DNA of 64,000 nucleotides from Salticus scenicus (GCA_963930645.1 OZ005655.1:138059456-138123455), one strand, 5' to 3'. Positions 47,132 to 58,586 are shown, counted from the stretch's first letter. The notes: generated by a model from the letters alone, not told the origin. Translations and numbers: made by a program.

Positions 47132-47294
47132 ATAATAAAAATTGTCATTGATTTTTCCCTATGTTTCATACCATGCAAGATAAATATGTTAAAAGCATCA
47201 CACAATCTCTTCATCATTGTTAAATCTACAAATAAATAATCGTGATTCAATCTTGAATAAAACGACTTGTAGTTTAGAACAAAAAAAAAAAAAA

Positions 47295-47327
<33 letters not shown>

Positions 47328-47647
47328 AATAAATAAAATAAGGTAATGTTGTATGATTGTTTATGATTATGATTTACAATTATTACGACTTTTACGAATA
47401 TAAAATACCCAAATACACTTGAAAATAATTTACATTAGTTTACTTCAGCTTTGCGCCCATACAACCTGTACAAACTATGTAAAACAGCGTAGTGTTTCAT
47501 ATTTGCTTGCACGGTGACGTCTCAGCATGCCATATTTTCTAAAATTCGGCAAGCATATGACGTGTATACACGTCTTGACTACAGAACGCATAATTAAAGC
47601 TGTTATGACCGCATACTTCAGAAACAGTATTTGTTTATGGTAATCTT
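47132..47647. other. Gene-free stretch with AAT/AAAT microsatellite
   Basis: A-run, then AAT and AAAT repeats at 47280-47340. No coding signal. Confidence 0.6.
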
Positions 47648-48147
47648 TTAACCCGTTAACGCCCGAATTAATTTTGCAAAATATTATTAGCTGATTATTT
47701 CACTGCTAAATTAATATAGACAACTGAGAGTAAAATATATTAACTTAAACAATTATTCTGATAGTTTTAAATTTAAAGCCTATCCTCATTTGTTGACGTT
47801 TAGTGTTCTAGCGAGAAAACTTTGAGATAACAGATTAATTTCTTATTATATGTTGACAAACACCTCGAAAGTAAAGTATTATAATATATATTATTATTCA
47901 ACTTGATTTAAGTTAGTATACCCTCGCAAAAAAGCAAATATATGTGCGACGAATGAAAAATCGTAAAATGACTATCCAAATTATGAAATAATAATTAATA
48001 GTACGCACATAAAACTTTCAGGGATCATTTAGAGTGACGCTATAAACTGTCACTAAAAAACAGAAATCATTCCAAGAAACCACAAAAAATGTAAGTGCCA
48101 TTTTATTAGCTGTCCTAAAACAAGGAAACTTGGCACTAACGGGTTAA
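47648..48147. mobile_element. 500-bp TTAA element (TTAACCCGTTAACGCC family)
   Basis: TTAACCCGTTAACGCCCGAA at the left and, inverted, TTAACCCGTTAGTGCCAAG at the right. TTAA at both ends. A second left end, TTAACCTGTTAACGCCCAAC, lies at 48568-48587 without a clear right end. Confidence 0.72.
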
Positions 48148-48346
48148 ATTATGCTTTTGAATCAATTAATGTAGCAATGACGACATCAGGGCTTTTATTA
48201 AAGGAGAGTTTGCGTTCTGGATTTTTATTTATTTATTTATTTATTTTCCAGCAGTAGTTGAGAATTGTAATCTTCATTATTATTAACTGCAGAAGATTAC
48301 AATAAAATTATCAACGATACTGCTATTAAAAAAAAATCTAGTTAAA

Positions 48347-48381
<35 letters not shown>

Positions 48382-48424
48382 CACACATGAAGCACAAAGA
48401 AACTGCTAAAAGCCTTGCAGTATG

Positions 48425-48480
48425 AATATAGTGGTGGAAGAGACGGGAAAAAAGGCGGGTCCGTAACACAATCCTAATAT
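48425..48480. mobile_element. Right-end fragment of the 21164 element family
   Basis: GGTGGAAGAGACGGGAAAAA and AGGCGGGTCCGTAACAC parallel the right arm at 21600-21640. Confidence 0.5.
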
Positions 48481-48599
48481 TAATCCTTCATAAATATTTT
48501 CCCCATTTTAAATATAATAAAGAGTAATAAATGATAGTAATAATAAAGGATAGTTTGTACTCATTTCTTAACCTGTTAACGCCCAACTTAATTTAAAGC

Positions 48600-48870
48600 A
48601 TAAAAGTAAGTAAAATTGTTTTGAATTATGTTTAAGAGATCAATATTAAGCTAACCTAGAGAAATTATTACAATCCTATTACTGCAGCTGGAGACGATTA
48701 GTGTCCCATATAGAGGCAGAGGTGATTGTGTCCTGGTTTTCAGGTACTTATTTATTTATTTATTTTATTATTATTATTATTATTATTATCACTTTTGGTG
48801 CCAGAATTCCCGTTTTTCTGGTTGTTAAATTCATAAAAATTGACTTAATTATAAATTTCATATGACTACT

Positions 48871-48908
<38 letters not shown>

Positions 48909-49648
48909 AAAGAAATGATTGAATTTCCTTGCTGTAAATGATATGTTCTCTACCCATATAGAAACATTTTCTCGTTAAAATTTCAGATACTTTTTTCCTG
49001 AATTCACAATCACTCCTGATATAGGGGACTGCACGTTTGTAGAAGTTTGGGATAAATATAATTTTCCAGTGTGACTTGCACAAAATAAAACTCTCACCCA
49101 TAAAACCATAAAACTCTTACATTCCTCTTACCCGTATTATTTGTGAAAATTGAAAATCGGACAGTTTCATACCTGTAGTATGGAAAGATATTTCATAATT
49201 TAAGAGTAAAACATGATTTTTATTTATTTATTTATTTATTTTTACTTTCCACTTTTAAATCTCATTCTGGCTCAGTTTTACTATAACTACTATATCCTGT
49301 AAATAGGAAAAGTGTTTCATAATTTATCAGTGATGTATGATTTTACTTTCAAGATTTTACTCTAAAATAGTTTTACTCAAACAGTTTCTTGACTTCTCAG
49401 TGAGGTTAAATCTTAATTTTCTTACTTTATCGGTAGACAGGTTTGGGATTTTTCTGCATAGTTGAATTTTTCTGATTAATAGTCTAAAATTTATTTATTT
49501 ATTTATTTATTTAAATTTTAAACTTAGCATATTTTGTTCACTGTAAAATTCATTTTTTCTTTTGGCTCTAGCATGGATCTTTTAGGTAGAAAATTAAAAT
49601 AAATATATAAATAAATAATGACTAATAACCTAAATCTAAATTTTTGCG

Positions 49649-49685
<37 letters not shown>

Positions 49686-50276
49686 TATATATATATATAG
49701 ATAGATAGATAAAACACCTACCTTTAAATATTTAAATTGTAAAATCTACTATTATTAATTAAGAAAGTTCATTTTCACTGCATTTGCTAAGATTACAGAT
49801 ATAGCCATATTTTTGGAAAATCTTGAAAAAAAAAAAAAAAAAAAAAAATCAAAGCAATATTTCGCTAATTAAAGCTACTTTAATTTTAGGCTAATACATA
49901 AAAAAAAAAAAATATCAGTGGTAATGAACTCTATTGACACTTATTTTATTATATACTAAACGACATATAAAAGGAAAATTTAAAAAATGTACTGATATAT
50001 TTGATGTTCAATAAAACAAAAATAAAGAGAAATCCAGTAAATGCATAGCTGAAAAATAAAGACCAAATGAAATCAAAATAACAAAAATAACATATAAACT
50101 AGTAATAATAATAATTATTATAATAATAAACGATAAAAGTGACTCGTAAAAGATGCAACAACCACCACAGTGTAACGCAACACACACGATCGTACACGAA
50201 AGCAAATGTTTTGTCGATTAATGTTGCCATTTTACGATGAAGAATTTGTTGTTATCTGCAGAATATCTTGAAATTA
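48600..50276. other. Gene-free stretch with microsatellites
   Basis: ATT repeats (48766-48790), T-run (48872-48904), TTTA repeats and TA repeats (49652-49700). ORFs of 65 and 113 codons are low-complexity and pass through these runs. Confidence 0.5.
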
Positions 50277-50290
50277 GTTTAAATGAAGGA

Positions 50291-50609
50291 TGGTTGGGTT
50301 TTACATCGCACTAGTGCTGCGCAGATGGGCATTTGGCGACGATCTGGGACACACCCCTTGAGGTGGTCCGGAGACATGCCATCACAATTTTGATCCTCCA
50401 CGGAAGGGATGTCTCTCCCGCTTCGGTGACCCCCAGAGGTAACATGGGACACATTTTTGATGGGAACATGGAGGACATTGCGGCCACGACAGATTTTACG
50501 TGCACCAGCCACCATTAGTGTACACGACGGTCTTTGGCCGTCTCGAGTACCGAACCCGCAATCTTCTAATTACGAGGCCGGCGCTCTACAGACTGCGATA
50601 TCGCGGCCC
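50291..50609 (-). mobile_element. tRNA-derived SINE family 1, full-length copy
   Basis: On the minus strand the head at 50609 reads GGGCCGCGATATCGCAGTCT then GTAGAGCGCCGG, with a B-box-like GCGGGTTCGGTACTCG, so it derives from a tRNA. The 3' tail ends AAAACCCAACCA at 50291. A 14-bp duplication, GTTTAAATGAAGGA, flanks it (50277-50290 and 50610-50623). ORFs at 50279-50518 are shadows. Confidence 0.93.
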
Positions 50610-50904
50610 GTTTAAATGAAGGAAATTTTACATTTAATTTTCTAAATACAGAAAATTTTGCTAATAAAGAAAATAGTGTTAATTTGTTTATTTATTAAAA
50701 AAAAAAAAAAAAAAAAGTATTTTTCTGCGAATATCTTGCAATTATCTGAAAAACAACAATTTATCCTCCACAGATTTTCAAGGAATAATCTTACGAATGA
50801 CTCATTTTGATTCGTTTAATTAATGGCGCCGAAGACTTGAAATTGGTCGGTTGAAAGTAAATAACTTTATATTCAACTATCTTTTAAACTAATTGTTTGA
50901 CGTA

Positions 50905-51117
50905 CAGTCGGTAACAAAAGTGTCCGAACACTAGCAAAAATTCCTATTTAAAAAAAGTACACTTCATACGGTTTTGTTAAATAAATCCTTGTCGAATCAT
51001 ATTCTTACACTGACTAAGAACAGGATTCGACAAGGATTTATTTAACAAAACCGTATGAAGTGTACTGTTTTTACATAGGAATTTTTGCTAGTGTTCGGAC
51101 ACTTTTGTTACCGACTG
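50905..51117. mobile_element. Palindromic Tc1/mariner MITE, copy 4
   Basis: CAGTCGGTAACAAAAGTGTC to its complement, TA at 50903-50904 and 51118-51119. Arms of about 100 bp match almost perfectly. Confidence 0.93.
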
Positions 51118-51440
51118 TATATCATGTTTTCACAAAAAAATTTTAGTTAAAAGAGCTATTTATAATAATGTAAAATTTATATTAGTTTAATTTAACATCA
51201 CATCCATGTTATCGAAATGAAAGAGGCAGTTCAGAACTACATTTTGGAATGGTCGTACCTCACACTATTCGGGAGATCTCTTGCCTAATATTATATAAGA
51301 CATTTATTCTGAGAAAAAAAAATGTGTATACCGCCTTCATCTAAAACGAATAAATAATCATTTTCTGGATTCATACCTACCAACATCCTAGTTAATAGAA
51401 AGAAATTAAAACTTCTTCACACACCATAAATTTTAAATCA

Positions 51441-51484
51441 GCACAACCGGTTTCGAAAGGACGTAGCCTTTCTTCATCGGGTGC
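51441..51484 (-). ncRNA. Hammerhead-ribozyme-like motif in the Penelope 3' region
   Basis: On the minus strand, GCAC is followed by CCGATGA, a six-base-pair stem (GAAAGG with CCTTTC around CTACGT), GAAAC, the self-complementary ACCGGT, and TGTGC that can pair with the initial GCAC. This is the order of a hammerhead: stem I, CUGAUGA core, stem II, GAAA, short stem III, stem I. The core has C where U4 is expected and one extra A before stem II. Penelope-like elements are known to carry such ribozymes with very short stem III. Activity is doubtful because of the core change. Confidence 0.5.
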
Positions 51485-51630
51485 AAAAAAAGGGGTACTG
51501 CCTTGGAGGCAAAAGCAAGACTGAAAGCAGGGCAAAATCCAGAGGGGAAGGAGCAACACAAACAACCAATAGGAAGCATCATGCAGGGCAGGACCAATCA
51601 GAGAGGAACAACACGTACACACACACTAAA

Positions 51631-51665
<35 letters not shown>

Positions 51666-51842
51666 GAGGGGGGGGAAGGAGTAATCAATTTTTATTTATT
51701 TATATTTTTTATTATTATTATTTTTTTTAATAATATTAAACTAATAAGTAAATTTAATAAAATTTATCTATTAATTATTATTTTTTTTAATTAGAATTAT
51801 TTTATTATAACTAACATTATGTTATAAACATAATGAAGGGAA

Positions 51843-52647
51843 TTATTTAATTGAATTAAACAAATTTTTCCAGGGTGTAGACAGTAAAGTGGAATCAGAT
51901 TTTTCATTGACAATTTTATCACGATTAAGGTAAATAGCTAAATTTCCCAAAAAATCCAGTTCGGAAACGCGTTTGGCATGAAAGATAATTTTGGCACTCT
52001 TAAAATTAAAACTATGATCAAATTCCCAACTGTGCTTCGCAATAGAAGATTTAGAAACTACTTGATTAACAACATACCAAGAATGTTCACGTAAACGACA
52101 TTCAAGATTTCTTTTAGTTTGATCAATATAAGATAAATCACAATTATTACAAGGGACATTATATAGATACCCCACTTATGAAGCTCAGGAACAGGGGATT
52201 TGGTTGAAGGGAATTGGAATTTATTGACAGGTTTAAAAATAACGTGAAAATTGAAACGCTTCAAAACTTTGGCTAATTTAAAACATAAGGTTCCCCCCTT
52301 ATGTTTAAAAAGGCAAGACAACAAGATTATCAGGTTTAGTTTTATCATCAACGGAAAGAGTAGAATTATAAGTTGGCCTACTGAACTTTTTGAGAGCTTT
52401 ATCAATTATAGAGGGTCTAAAACCTCTTTTAATAGCAACAGACTTTAAATAATTTAGTTCTTCTTTAAGAGAAGAAGTATCAGAACAAATTTTAAGGGCA
52501 CGATACACGTAAGCTTAAAAGGTGCCAATTTTTTGTTTAGCCGGATGATTAGAGGGAGCATGGGGAGGGTTAGAAACAGAGAAAGGTTTCCTGTACACAG
52601 AGGTTTTAAAAGAGGAATCGTACCTAGTACTTAAAACATCAAGAAAG
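51843..52647 (-). pseudogene. Penelope-like RT C-terminus and GIY-YIG endonuclease
   Basis: Penelope elements copy their RNA with a telomerase-related reverse transcriptase and nick DNA with a C-terminal GIY-YIG nuclease. From 52647 the minus strand encodes ETFLDVLSTRYDSSFKTSVY with RKPFSVSNPPHAPSNHPAKQ, the end of the RT palm. ALKICSDTSSLKEELNYLKS with RGFRPSIIDKALKKF (thumb) follows near 52450. FKHKGGTLCFKLAKVLKRFN and the linker FKPVNKFQFPSTKSPVPELH follow, then YLYNVPCNNCDLSYIDQTKR and LECRLREH of the GIY-YIG fold (51843-52175). YID replaces the usual YIG. Frameshifts near 52170 and 52310 and a stop near 52510 inactivate it. The nuclease frame ends at 51843. Confidence 0.88.
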
Positions 52648-52844
52648 GTTTCCTAGTTAATATTCCGTAGCATTCTTAGTTCTGTCTTTTTTGTACTCCA
52701 GTTTTTTCGACAGTATTTTTTTCCTATGTAATCGTTATTACGTTTGGAGAATATTATTCTAAACAATAAAGGGATGTGGAAAACGGGGAAGGACTAACAA
52801 TACTACGGAATATTAAATACGATGTTGACAGGTATGTGGATTCC

Positions 52845-53460
52845 TAAAACAGAAAAATATATTTCCGAATTATGAATATATAAGTTAAACAAATAATATG
52901 GATAGACGAAATGATCGAAAATTTTTACTCTACACTTTTCTAGATGGTAAAACAATATTATGAATATTATGAATCCTTTGTGTTACGAGAAATTTTCCCT
53001 TGATTTCCTAGAATTGGGTCATAACACAAAATTATAGTTACTAACACTCTCCTTTAGTGTTCTCATTTATTTTCTGAGATTTCTAAATGAGATTGACCAC
53101 GATAATATAGGAAAACGCTCTAGAATTCTAATAAGGTTTTTTTAGAACTTGCTAGCAAAGAGAACAAGAATTTAGAAGGATAACGTGGAACTATTTTTAC
53201 TAGAGCTACAATTTAGTTTATAGATGTCGGTCACAAAATTTTTTCTCAATGTATTCTGAAATAATAGTTTGCAAGTAATAGCATAAGGAAAATTATTCTT
53301 ATGGAGTGATTATATTCTCACTTGACTCCTTTCGATTGTATCATTTCACTAAAGATTACTGCTTGACAATTTTATAAAATGGGTAAAAGTTTGTTATTCC
53401 AAATTTCTAGAAAAATTAAATTATTAATTCGTTTTTCAAGATTACATCAGTTAGGTCTGT

Positions 53461-53499
<39 letters not shown>

Positions 53500-54476
53500 A
53501 CTTTATTTAGTTTTAAGTAATTAGACTTGTATTCTTAAATATACTTACTCATTTTTCAAATAAATGAGTTTTTGAACAGCCATTGGGAAATAAAAGTTTT
53601 TTTCCCCCCTTCGAAGACACAAACATAAAATGTGCCCAATTTTAATATTTCTCAATTACTAAGATATTTAGAAGGCTTTAAATAATGACCTACGTCAGAT
53701 TATTGCAAGGGGAATTAATCGATCTTTGAAATTAGAAGGAAGTCTTTTGAAATGTAAATCATAAACAAAGGATCCAAAACTTTTCATAAAGTTGGTGATA
53801 GAGTATTTTGTACGCAGAAGAATAATTAAATGCTAATCGATCTTTATGTTTGATAATTAACTGGGAATTCTTTACTGAAAAAGATTTGCCTCTCAATAAT
53901 TAATCTATATGAGACGTCAAAACATGTACGTAACATGTACGTAATAGAATATAGTCAAAATTAAAGATAAAGAGATCTATGAATTCCAGATATTAATAAA
54001 ATTAGTAATTTTTATTTATGTAATGTTGTAAGTGAAAATCAGCTATTCAAAATAAATGCAAAAAAAAAAAAAAAAATCTATTGAAATTATACAGATTCAA
54101 ATTAATGCAACAATAATAATACTATATTTAAGCATTAATAATAAATAATATATCTTCATATTTAACATTAATTTATAAATCTGAGAGATATAATTAATAT
54201 GATACATGCCAAATTGGAAAAAAAAGTGAATTTATCAATTTTAAATCGTAATCTGCAATAAAATACCTCCATTTTCGTTTATTTCTTTATTTACTTTTGA
54301 ATGAAAATAAGATCCCTGGAATACGTGTCACAGAGCCAGAAAAAATTATACAAAAAATATAATGTAACATTAACTATTATATTATTCTATAAAATATATA
54401 ATTAAGATAAAATTATTGAAATTTTTGTTCGTTATTACTCAATTAAGAGAATGGTTTTTTATATATTTTGACAATA
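52845..54476. other. Gene-free AT-rich stretch
   Basis: An A-run of about 34 bases at 53465-53498 and another at 54059. No coding signal. Confidence 0.5.
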
Positions 54477-55277
54477 TACAGTCGGGAAAAAAAAAAAAAA
54501 AAAAAAACGCAACACCCGTTGTAATTTCGTTATTAATTGACTCAGGAACATCTAATAGACATAATTCAACAGGAAATTAAAAGCACTTTCTGAATATGTC
54601 GTCAAATTTTGAATTAGGGGTCATCTACATATTGAAATCAGCGCCAACTTTGATTTTTTTTCAATAGCAACACCCAATTTTGACTTCATTTTCGAATTTC
54701 TGAGAGTCTGGCAGTGCGGAAAAGTATACTGTTTGTATACTTTATCTTTAGTATTATAGAGTTATAATCAAAAATGTGTTAGGGGGTTATCTGCAAATAT
54801 AGAAAAATAAAATTAAGATCTTATAAGAAGTAGACAAAATTTTAATGTTTCACACCGGAAATGTTTCAGGAAAAAAATAATGAAAGAATTAATAGAACGT
54901 TACTTTTTTTTCTGTTCCTTAATTATCCTGAATTCAATTTAGATGTGTATACACTTCAGTACTTTTTTAGTTAATTTTAGGTCTATTTAAATACATTACA
55001 CTTGCGATTAGTCCATACAGTACTCTTTGAAAAAAGTGCAATATTTTTCAAGTAAAAGTGTATATTATGGCTGTACTGATCACCAATAAAGCTTAAATTT
55101 TCTTTCGTAGGTGTAACATAATATACGAAATGAATTAATATACATATATATATATATACAACAACGCATAAACAAAATATTAAACTATTTTAATCGCACT
55201 TACTAGTTTTGGGTCAGTTGAACTCTTTGGAACTGTACGATTCATTTTATAATTTTTATGAAAATATAATATCTTAA

Positions 55278-55589
55278 TTAACCCTTTCGCGACTGCTGAC
55301 GTAGATTCACGCCATTTGAAAATCTGTAACTCCGTCAGTGGGCGTTTCTTTCGTAATTTGTGTGTTACATTTTCTTAAGTGTGTACCCAGTGCTCATAAT
55401 TTTGCAATAAAATATACTATGGATAAAAATATATTGATTAGAAAGAATATAATTATAATGTATATCCATTTGTAATATAATTGTGAATACAGAACATTTG
55501 TTCTGAAATATTTCATTTTGAGAGTAAAACGCCCGTAGGCGGGTCTTACTGTCAAAAAGACAAAATCCTGCGGTCGCAAAAAGTGTTAA
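55278..55589 (+). mobile_element. TTAA MITE (CGCGAC family), intact copy
   Basis: TTAACCCTTTCGCGACTGC at the left and CGGTCGCAAAAAGTGTTAA at the right, 312 bp. Also present at the same position in copy 1 (917-1044), so it inserted before the host element multiplied. Confidence 0.88.
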
Positions 55590-55972
55590 AATATATTTAT
55601 AAAAGTTAAAGTATGTTTTTAAAAATGTATAAAGTTCAAATATATTAATAAAATTTTAAAGACTAAAGTGCCCTTAAAATCATAATCCTCCCCCCTACAA
55701 AATATATAAATAAATAAATAAATAAAATAAAATAAAGCAATATATGAAGCAAATGATTAACCTTTTTTAACTATGACGGTAGTTAAACCATTTTACAAGT
55801 CTGTCGAGCATTCCAATTCCATTCGTTTTTTATCGTGGACAATTTTACATTAAACCTATTTTTCTATTTAAAACAGTAAACCCCGCCTATTTAGTTAATT
55901 TTTTTTCTACCAGTGTTCGTTTAAAAGATTCAAAATTTATCATCAATTAATCAATGAAGTAAATACCACTTG

Positions 55973-56111
55973 CAGGGATGGAACACGGGCGCAGAATTCA
56001 TACCGGAATCTGTTTAAGAAATTTTACTACCTATAATATCGTTGGTTTAAGAAGTAGAAAATTTTCTTACATTGATAGTGGTATGAATACTGCGCCCGTG
56101 TTCCATCCCTG
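55973..56111. mobile_element. 139-bp MITE, CAGGGATGGAACACG family, copy 2
   Basis: TIRs of 32 bp (one mismatch) begin CAGGGATGGAACACGGGCGC. CACTTG is duplicated (55967-55972 and 56112-56117). Copy 1 at about 1420 reads GCCACTTGTGC without the insert, so it is the empty site. The overlapping 98-codon ORF is a shadow. Confidence 0.93.
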
Positions 56112-57275
56112 CACTTGTGCATATTTTTGTCAACATAAAATAAAGGGTTTAACACGAATACTCAATCTCACATTTACTTTTCCATTTCTGTACTGTTTTG
56201 TTTTGAAGAACGATGAAGGCGTGGCTTGTCTTCTTTATAAAACAGGAATTCTTGATGCTAACACTAATGTCTAAAAATCATCATTTTTGTTTCATTTCTT
56301 TGCGTTTGACGTTGTTGTTATATAATTTGACCCGTAAATAAAAAATAATATTTTGTTTAATTTTCTTTGTTATTTTTTAAGATTTGATTCGTTATCTCAT
56401 GCAAAACTTTATAAGAGACGCCCCCCTAAACCACTCCAAAAGAAAGATTTATTTATATCTCGAAAACTAATAACTGGAATGAGCTGCAAATTTGCACACC
56501 CATATTTTTCAGCATTAGGATTCATTTTATGTAAAAATTAATATAGGTCATAATTCATAATTTTTATGATATGAATTTATTAATATTTTTCAGAATTAAA
56601 AATATTTTTCAGACTCAAAAGTAACGATGGATTATGTTTGGATTTCTTCACTGTATCTCGTAAAACAAAAATTATATCGATCAAGTTATTTTTTGTGAAG
56701 ATATTAATAAAAGTTTGAAATATGAATTTAACATTAGTACCTTCAAACTTTGAACGCTTATAACTCTGTAAAAAAATAAGTAAAATATACAACCAATATA
56801 CTTTTTCGCGTTGTCGCGATCCCAGGAATTCAAATATAAAATAAAAATAGGGTGTTACCTTTGAAAAAAATCAAAGTTGGTGCGCGTTTTAATATGTAGA
56901 CGACCCCCAATTGAAAATTTCAGTTCATTTTTTAAAACTACTCACAATTCCCCGTCGAATGATACCTATTACATTTTTCTACATCGATTAACAACGAAGT
57001 TACGTTGAGTGTTGCGTTTTTTTTTTTCCCCGACTGTACATGCATAGGTGAGATCACGGAGTATTATTTAAAGAGGAGATGAAAGTCCAATGGGAGAAAG
57101 CTTTAAAACTGCGATGTGAATTTTTGCCAGCTATTGGGGGCGACACTTGTCCCTTTACCCTATATTTCGGCGCGAAGTACTACTGTTTTCAGTTTCATTC
57201 TACTGACGTGCTTTTCGAATTTTGAATTTTAAACAGTTTAATATTTTTGTACGTGCTTAAAACTGCTTCATTGAG

Positions 57276-57331
57276 ATGGGTTCATGTAAATGCTTCGTTC
57301 TTCGATGTAAAACAGGTTCTTATGATAGTGA

Positions 57332-57369
<38 letters not shown>

Positions 57370-57411
57370 GCCCAAGGACAGAAATGCCCGAGTTTGTTTT
57401 CTGCTCCACGG
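57276..57411 (+). CDS. Possible first exon of a THAP zinc-finger protein
   Basis: An ATG at 57276 opens MGSCKCFVLRCKTGSYDSDK, whose C-x-C...C spacing and CKTG-YDSD pattern resemble the start of a THAP domain, a C2CH zinc finger that binds DNA. After an A-run of about 29 bases, KEKPKDRN continues in the same frame. SLFSAPR, the next conserved THAP block, is in a shifted frame. A strong splice donor, GGGTAAGT, follows at 57411-57417. The sequence upstream (57080-57230) is less AT-rich than average, as a promoter might be. Either this is a host exon disturbed by an expanded or mis-assembled A-run, or a decayed THAP pseudogene or transposon. The histidine and later part would lie in a downstream exon that I did not find. 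Confidence 0.5.
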
Positions 57412-57424
57412 GTAAGTATTATTA

Positions 57425-57600
57425 TTAGAGTACTGCGCGGGTCGGGTTTTACCCGACAGATGATTTTTAAATCAACCCGAAACCTGACCCGAACCCGACA
57501 AAAAAATTTTCATCAACTCGAAAACCGACCCGATCCCGCAACAGAGAATTTTTTGCGACCCGAACCCGACCCGAAACCCGAAAAATAAATCAACATTACT
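57425..57600 (+). repeat. ACCCGACCCG-rich repeat block 1
   Basis: Repeated GACCCGAACCCGAC and CAACCCGA motifs alternate with A-runs. The same kind of block occurs at 60350-60480. The 113-codon ORF across it is not a gene. Confidence 0.7.
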
Positions 57601-57718
57601 TATTCATCAAAAAATCATGCAAAACAAGGTAAAATGATATAACATGATATAAAATAATGTAAATTTTCATTGTCACACAGTTGGTAAATTATTTGGAAAA
57701 AAAAAAAAAAAAAAAAAA

Positions 57719-58586
57719 ACTAGTATGTTGTGGCCACCACAAGACATTCTTCTATATTTTTCTGTAAAATTCACTGTACGAATAATTTATTAAAACTATA
57801 ATTAAGAAGTGTAACGTGATGAATGCAAATAATTTTCATCTTAGGGAAATCTAACAGTAAATATCCAATCAGAGACAGTTTTATCGTCTATAAATAACTT
57901 CTTAAACAATGCGTTTTTATAATGGCTATCTCACATATCATGGCTCGTACACTTATATGGCCTAGAAGTTGAGATATAGCCATCCTGTTATCGATGAAAT
58001 TTGCAGTGTAAAAGGCCTATTGGCCGACAAGCATTCAAACTGAGTCAGCATAATGTCTCATAATCGCCTTCTCACATATTAAGTTTTGTTTGATGATACA
58101 CAATAGAACCTGAGATATAGCTTTCCTTGTAATTGTGGAAATCGCTGTGTGGCAGCGCCACCTGTTGAGTGGTTTACACCAAAAGTTGACAGGCGATAAT
58201 ATATATTAAAAGGCACCGACATACACATTTATATGAAATTCTGTGCAGTAGTTCTTGAGATATAGCCTTTCCTTAAATTGCGGAAATCCTTGAGTAGCAG
58301 CGCCACCTGTTGGCTAATAGGCATTCACTTTGAATCAGCGTAATATTTCATATTGGTCTTTTCACATATCGGGTTTTGTTGGATTATAAGCAATGAAACC
58401 TGACATATAGTCTAGACCTCTCAAAAATTGTAAATATTTAGTGTTGGTTTTTTCTAAATGAAAATCATTCATTATGGTAGATAATTTTAATAAATAATAC
58501 ATAGTTTTAAGAAAATATTTTTACTGAGCGAATTCCTATAGGAAAATAATAGAAGAAAGTTTGAGGTGGTCACAGCATACTAGCTT
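57719..58586. mobile_element. Foldback-type element of the ACTAGTATG family
   Basis: CTAGTATGTTGTGGCCACCA at 57719 is inverted at 58566-58586 (GGTCACAGCATACTAG), and similarity of the arms extends about 150 bp inward. Inside are degenerate repeats built on GAGATATAGC and CAGCGCCACCTGTTG. Confidence 0.62.

Larger units (their letters stand above)
51397..52650 (-). mobile_element. 5'-truncated Penelope-like element with target duplication
   Basis: TCCTAGTTAAT occurs at 51386-51396 and at 52651-52661, exactly flanking the insert. On the minus strand it contains the end of a reverse transcriptase, a GIY-YIG endonuclease, and then about 445 bp of 3' sequence with a hammerhead-like motif. The upstream reverse transcriptase core is missing, consistent with 5' truncation. 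Confidence 0.9.
51376..52843. mobile_element. CAACAT MITE-family member interrupted by a Penelope element
   Basis: The left end, ACCTACCAACATCCTAGTTAA (51377-51396 region), continues at 52662 with TATTCCGTAGCATTC. The right end, inverted, reads ACCTGTCAACATCGTATTTA. Together they form about 210 bp with TIRs, and the insert is bounded by an exact 11-bp duplication. Confidence 0.82.
54479..57036. mobile_element. Long-TIR Tc1/mariner-type element, full-length copy 2
   Basis: The left end CAGTCGGG plus an A-run and CGCAACACCCGTTG is matched, inverted, by CAACACTCAACGTAAC, a T-run and CCCCGACTG at 57036. The inverted repeats extend about 280 bp (through CATCTACATATTGAAA and CCAACTTTGATTTTTTTCAA). 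TA flanks it (54477-54478 and 57037-57038). Joining the two flanks gives a sequence that exists uninterrupted at 61938-61971, an empty site. No transposase is recognisable. It carries the MITEs at 55278 and 55973. Confidence 0.88.

Noticed and set aside
48760..49101. 113-codon minus ORF with poly-Lys and poly-Ile
   Set aside because: It translates a T-run and an ATT microsatellite.
50534..50609. tRNA-like sequence on the minus strand
   Set aside because: No complete cloverleaf or acceptor stem is evident; it is the head of a SINE with flanking duplications.
51481..51730. Lysine-run ORFs
   Set aside because: They are a read-through of a 31-base A-run in the Penelope 3' region.
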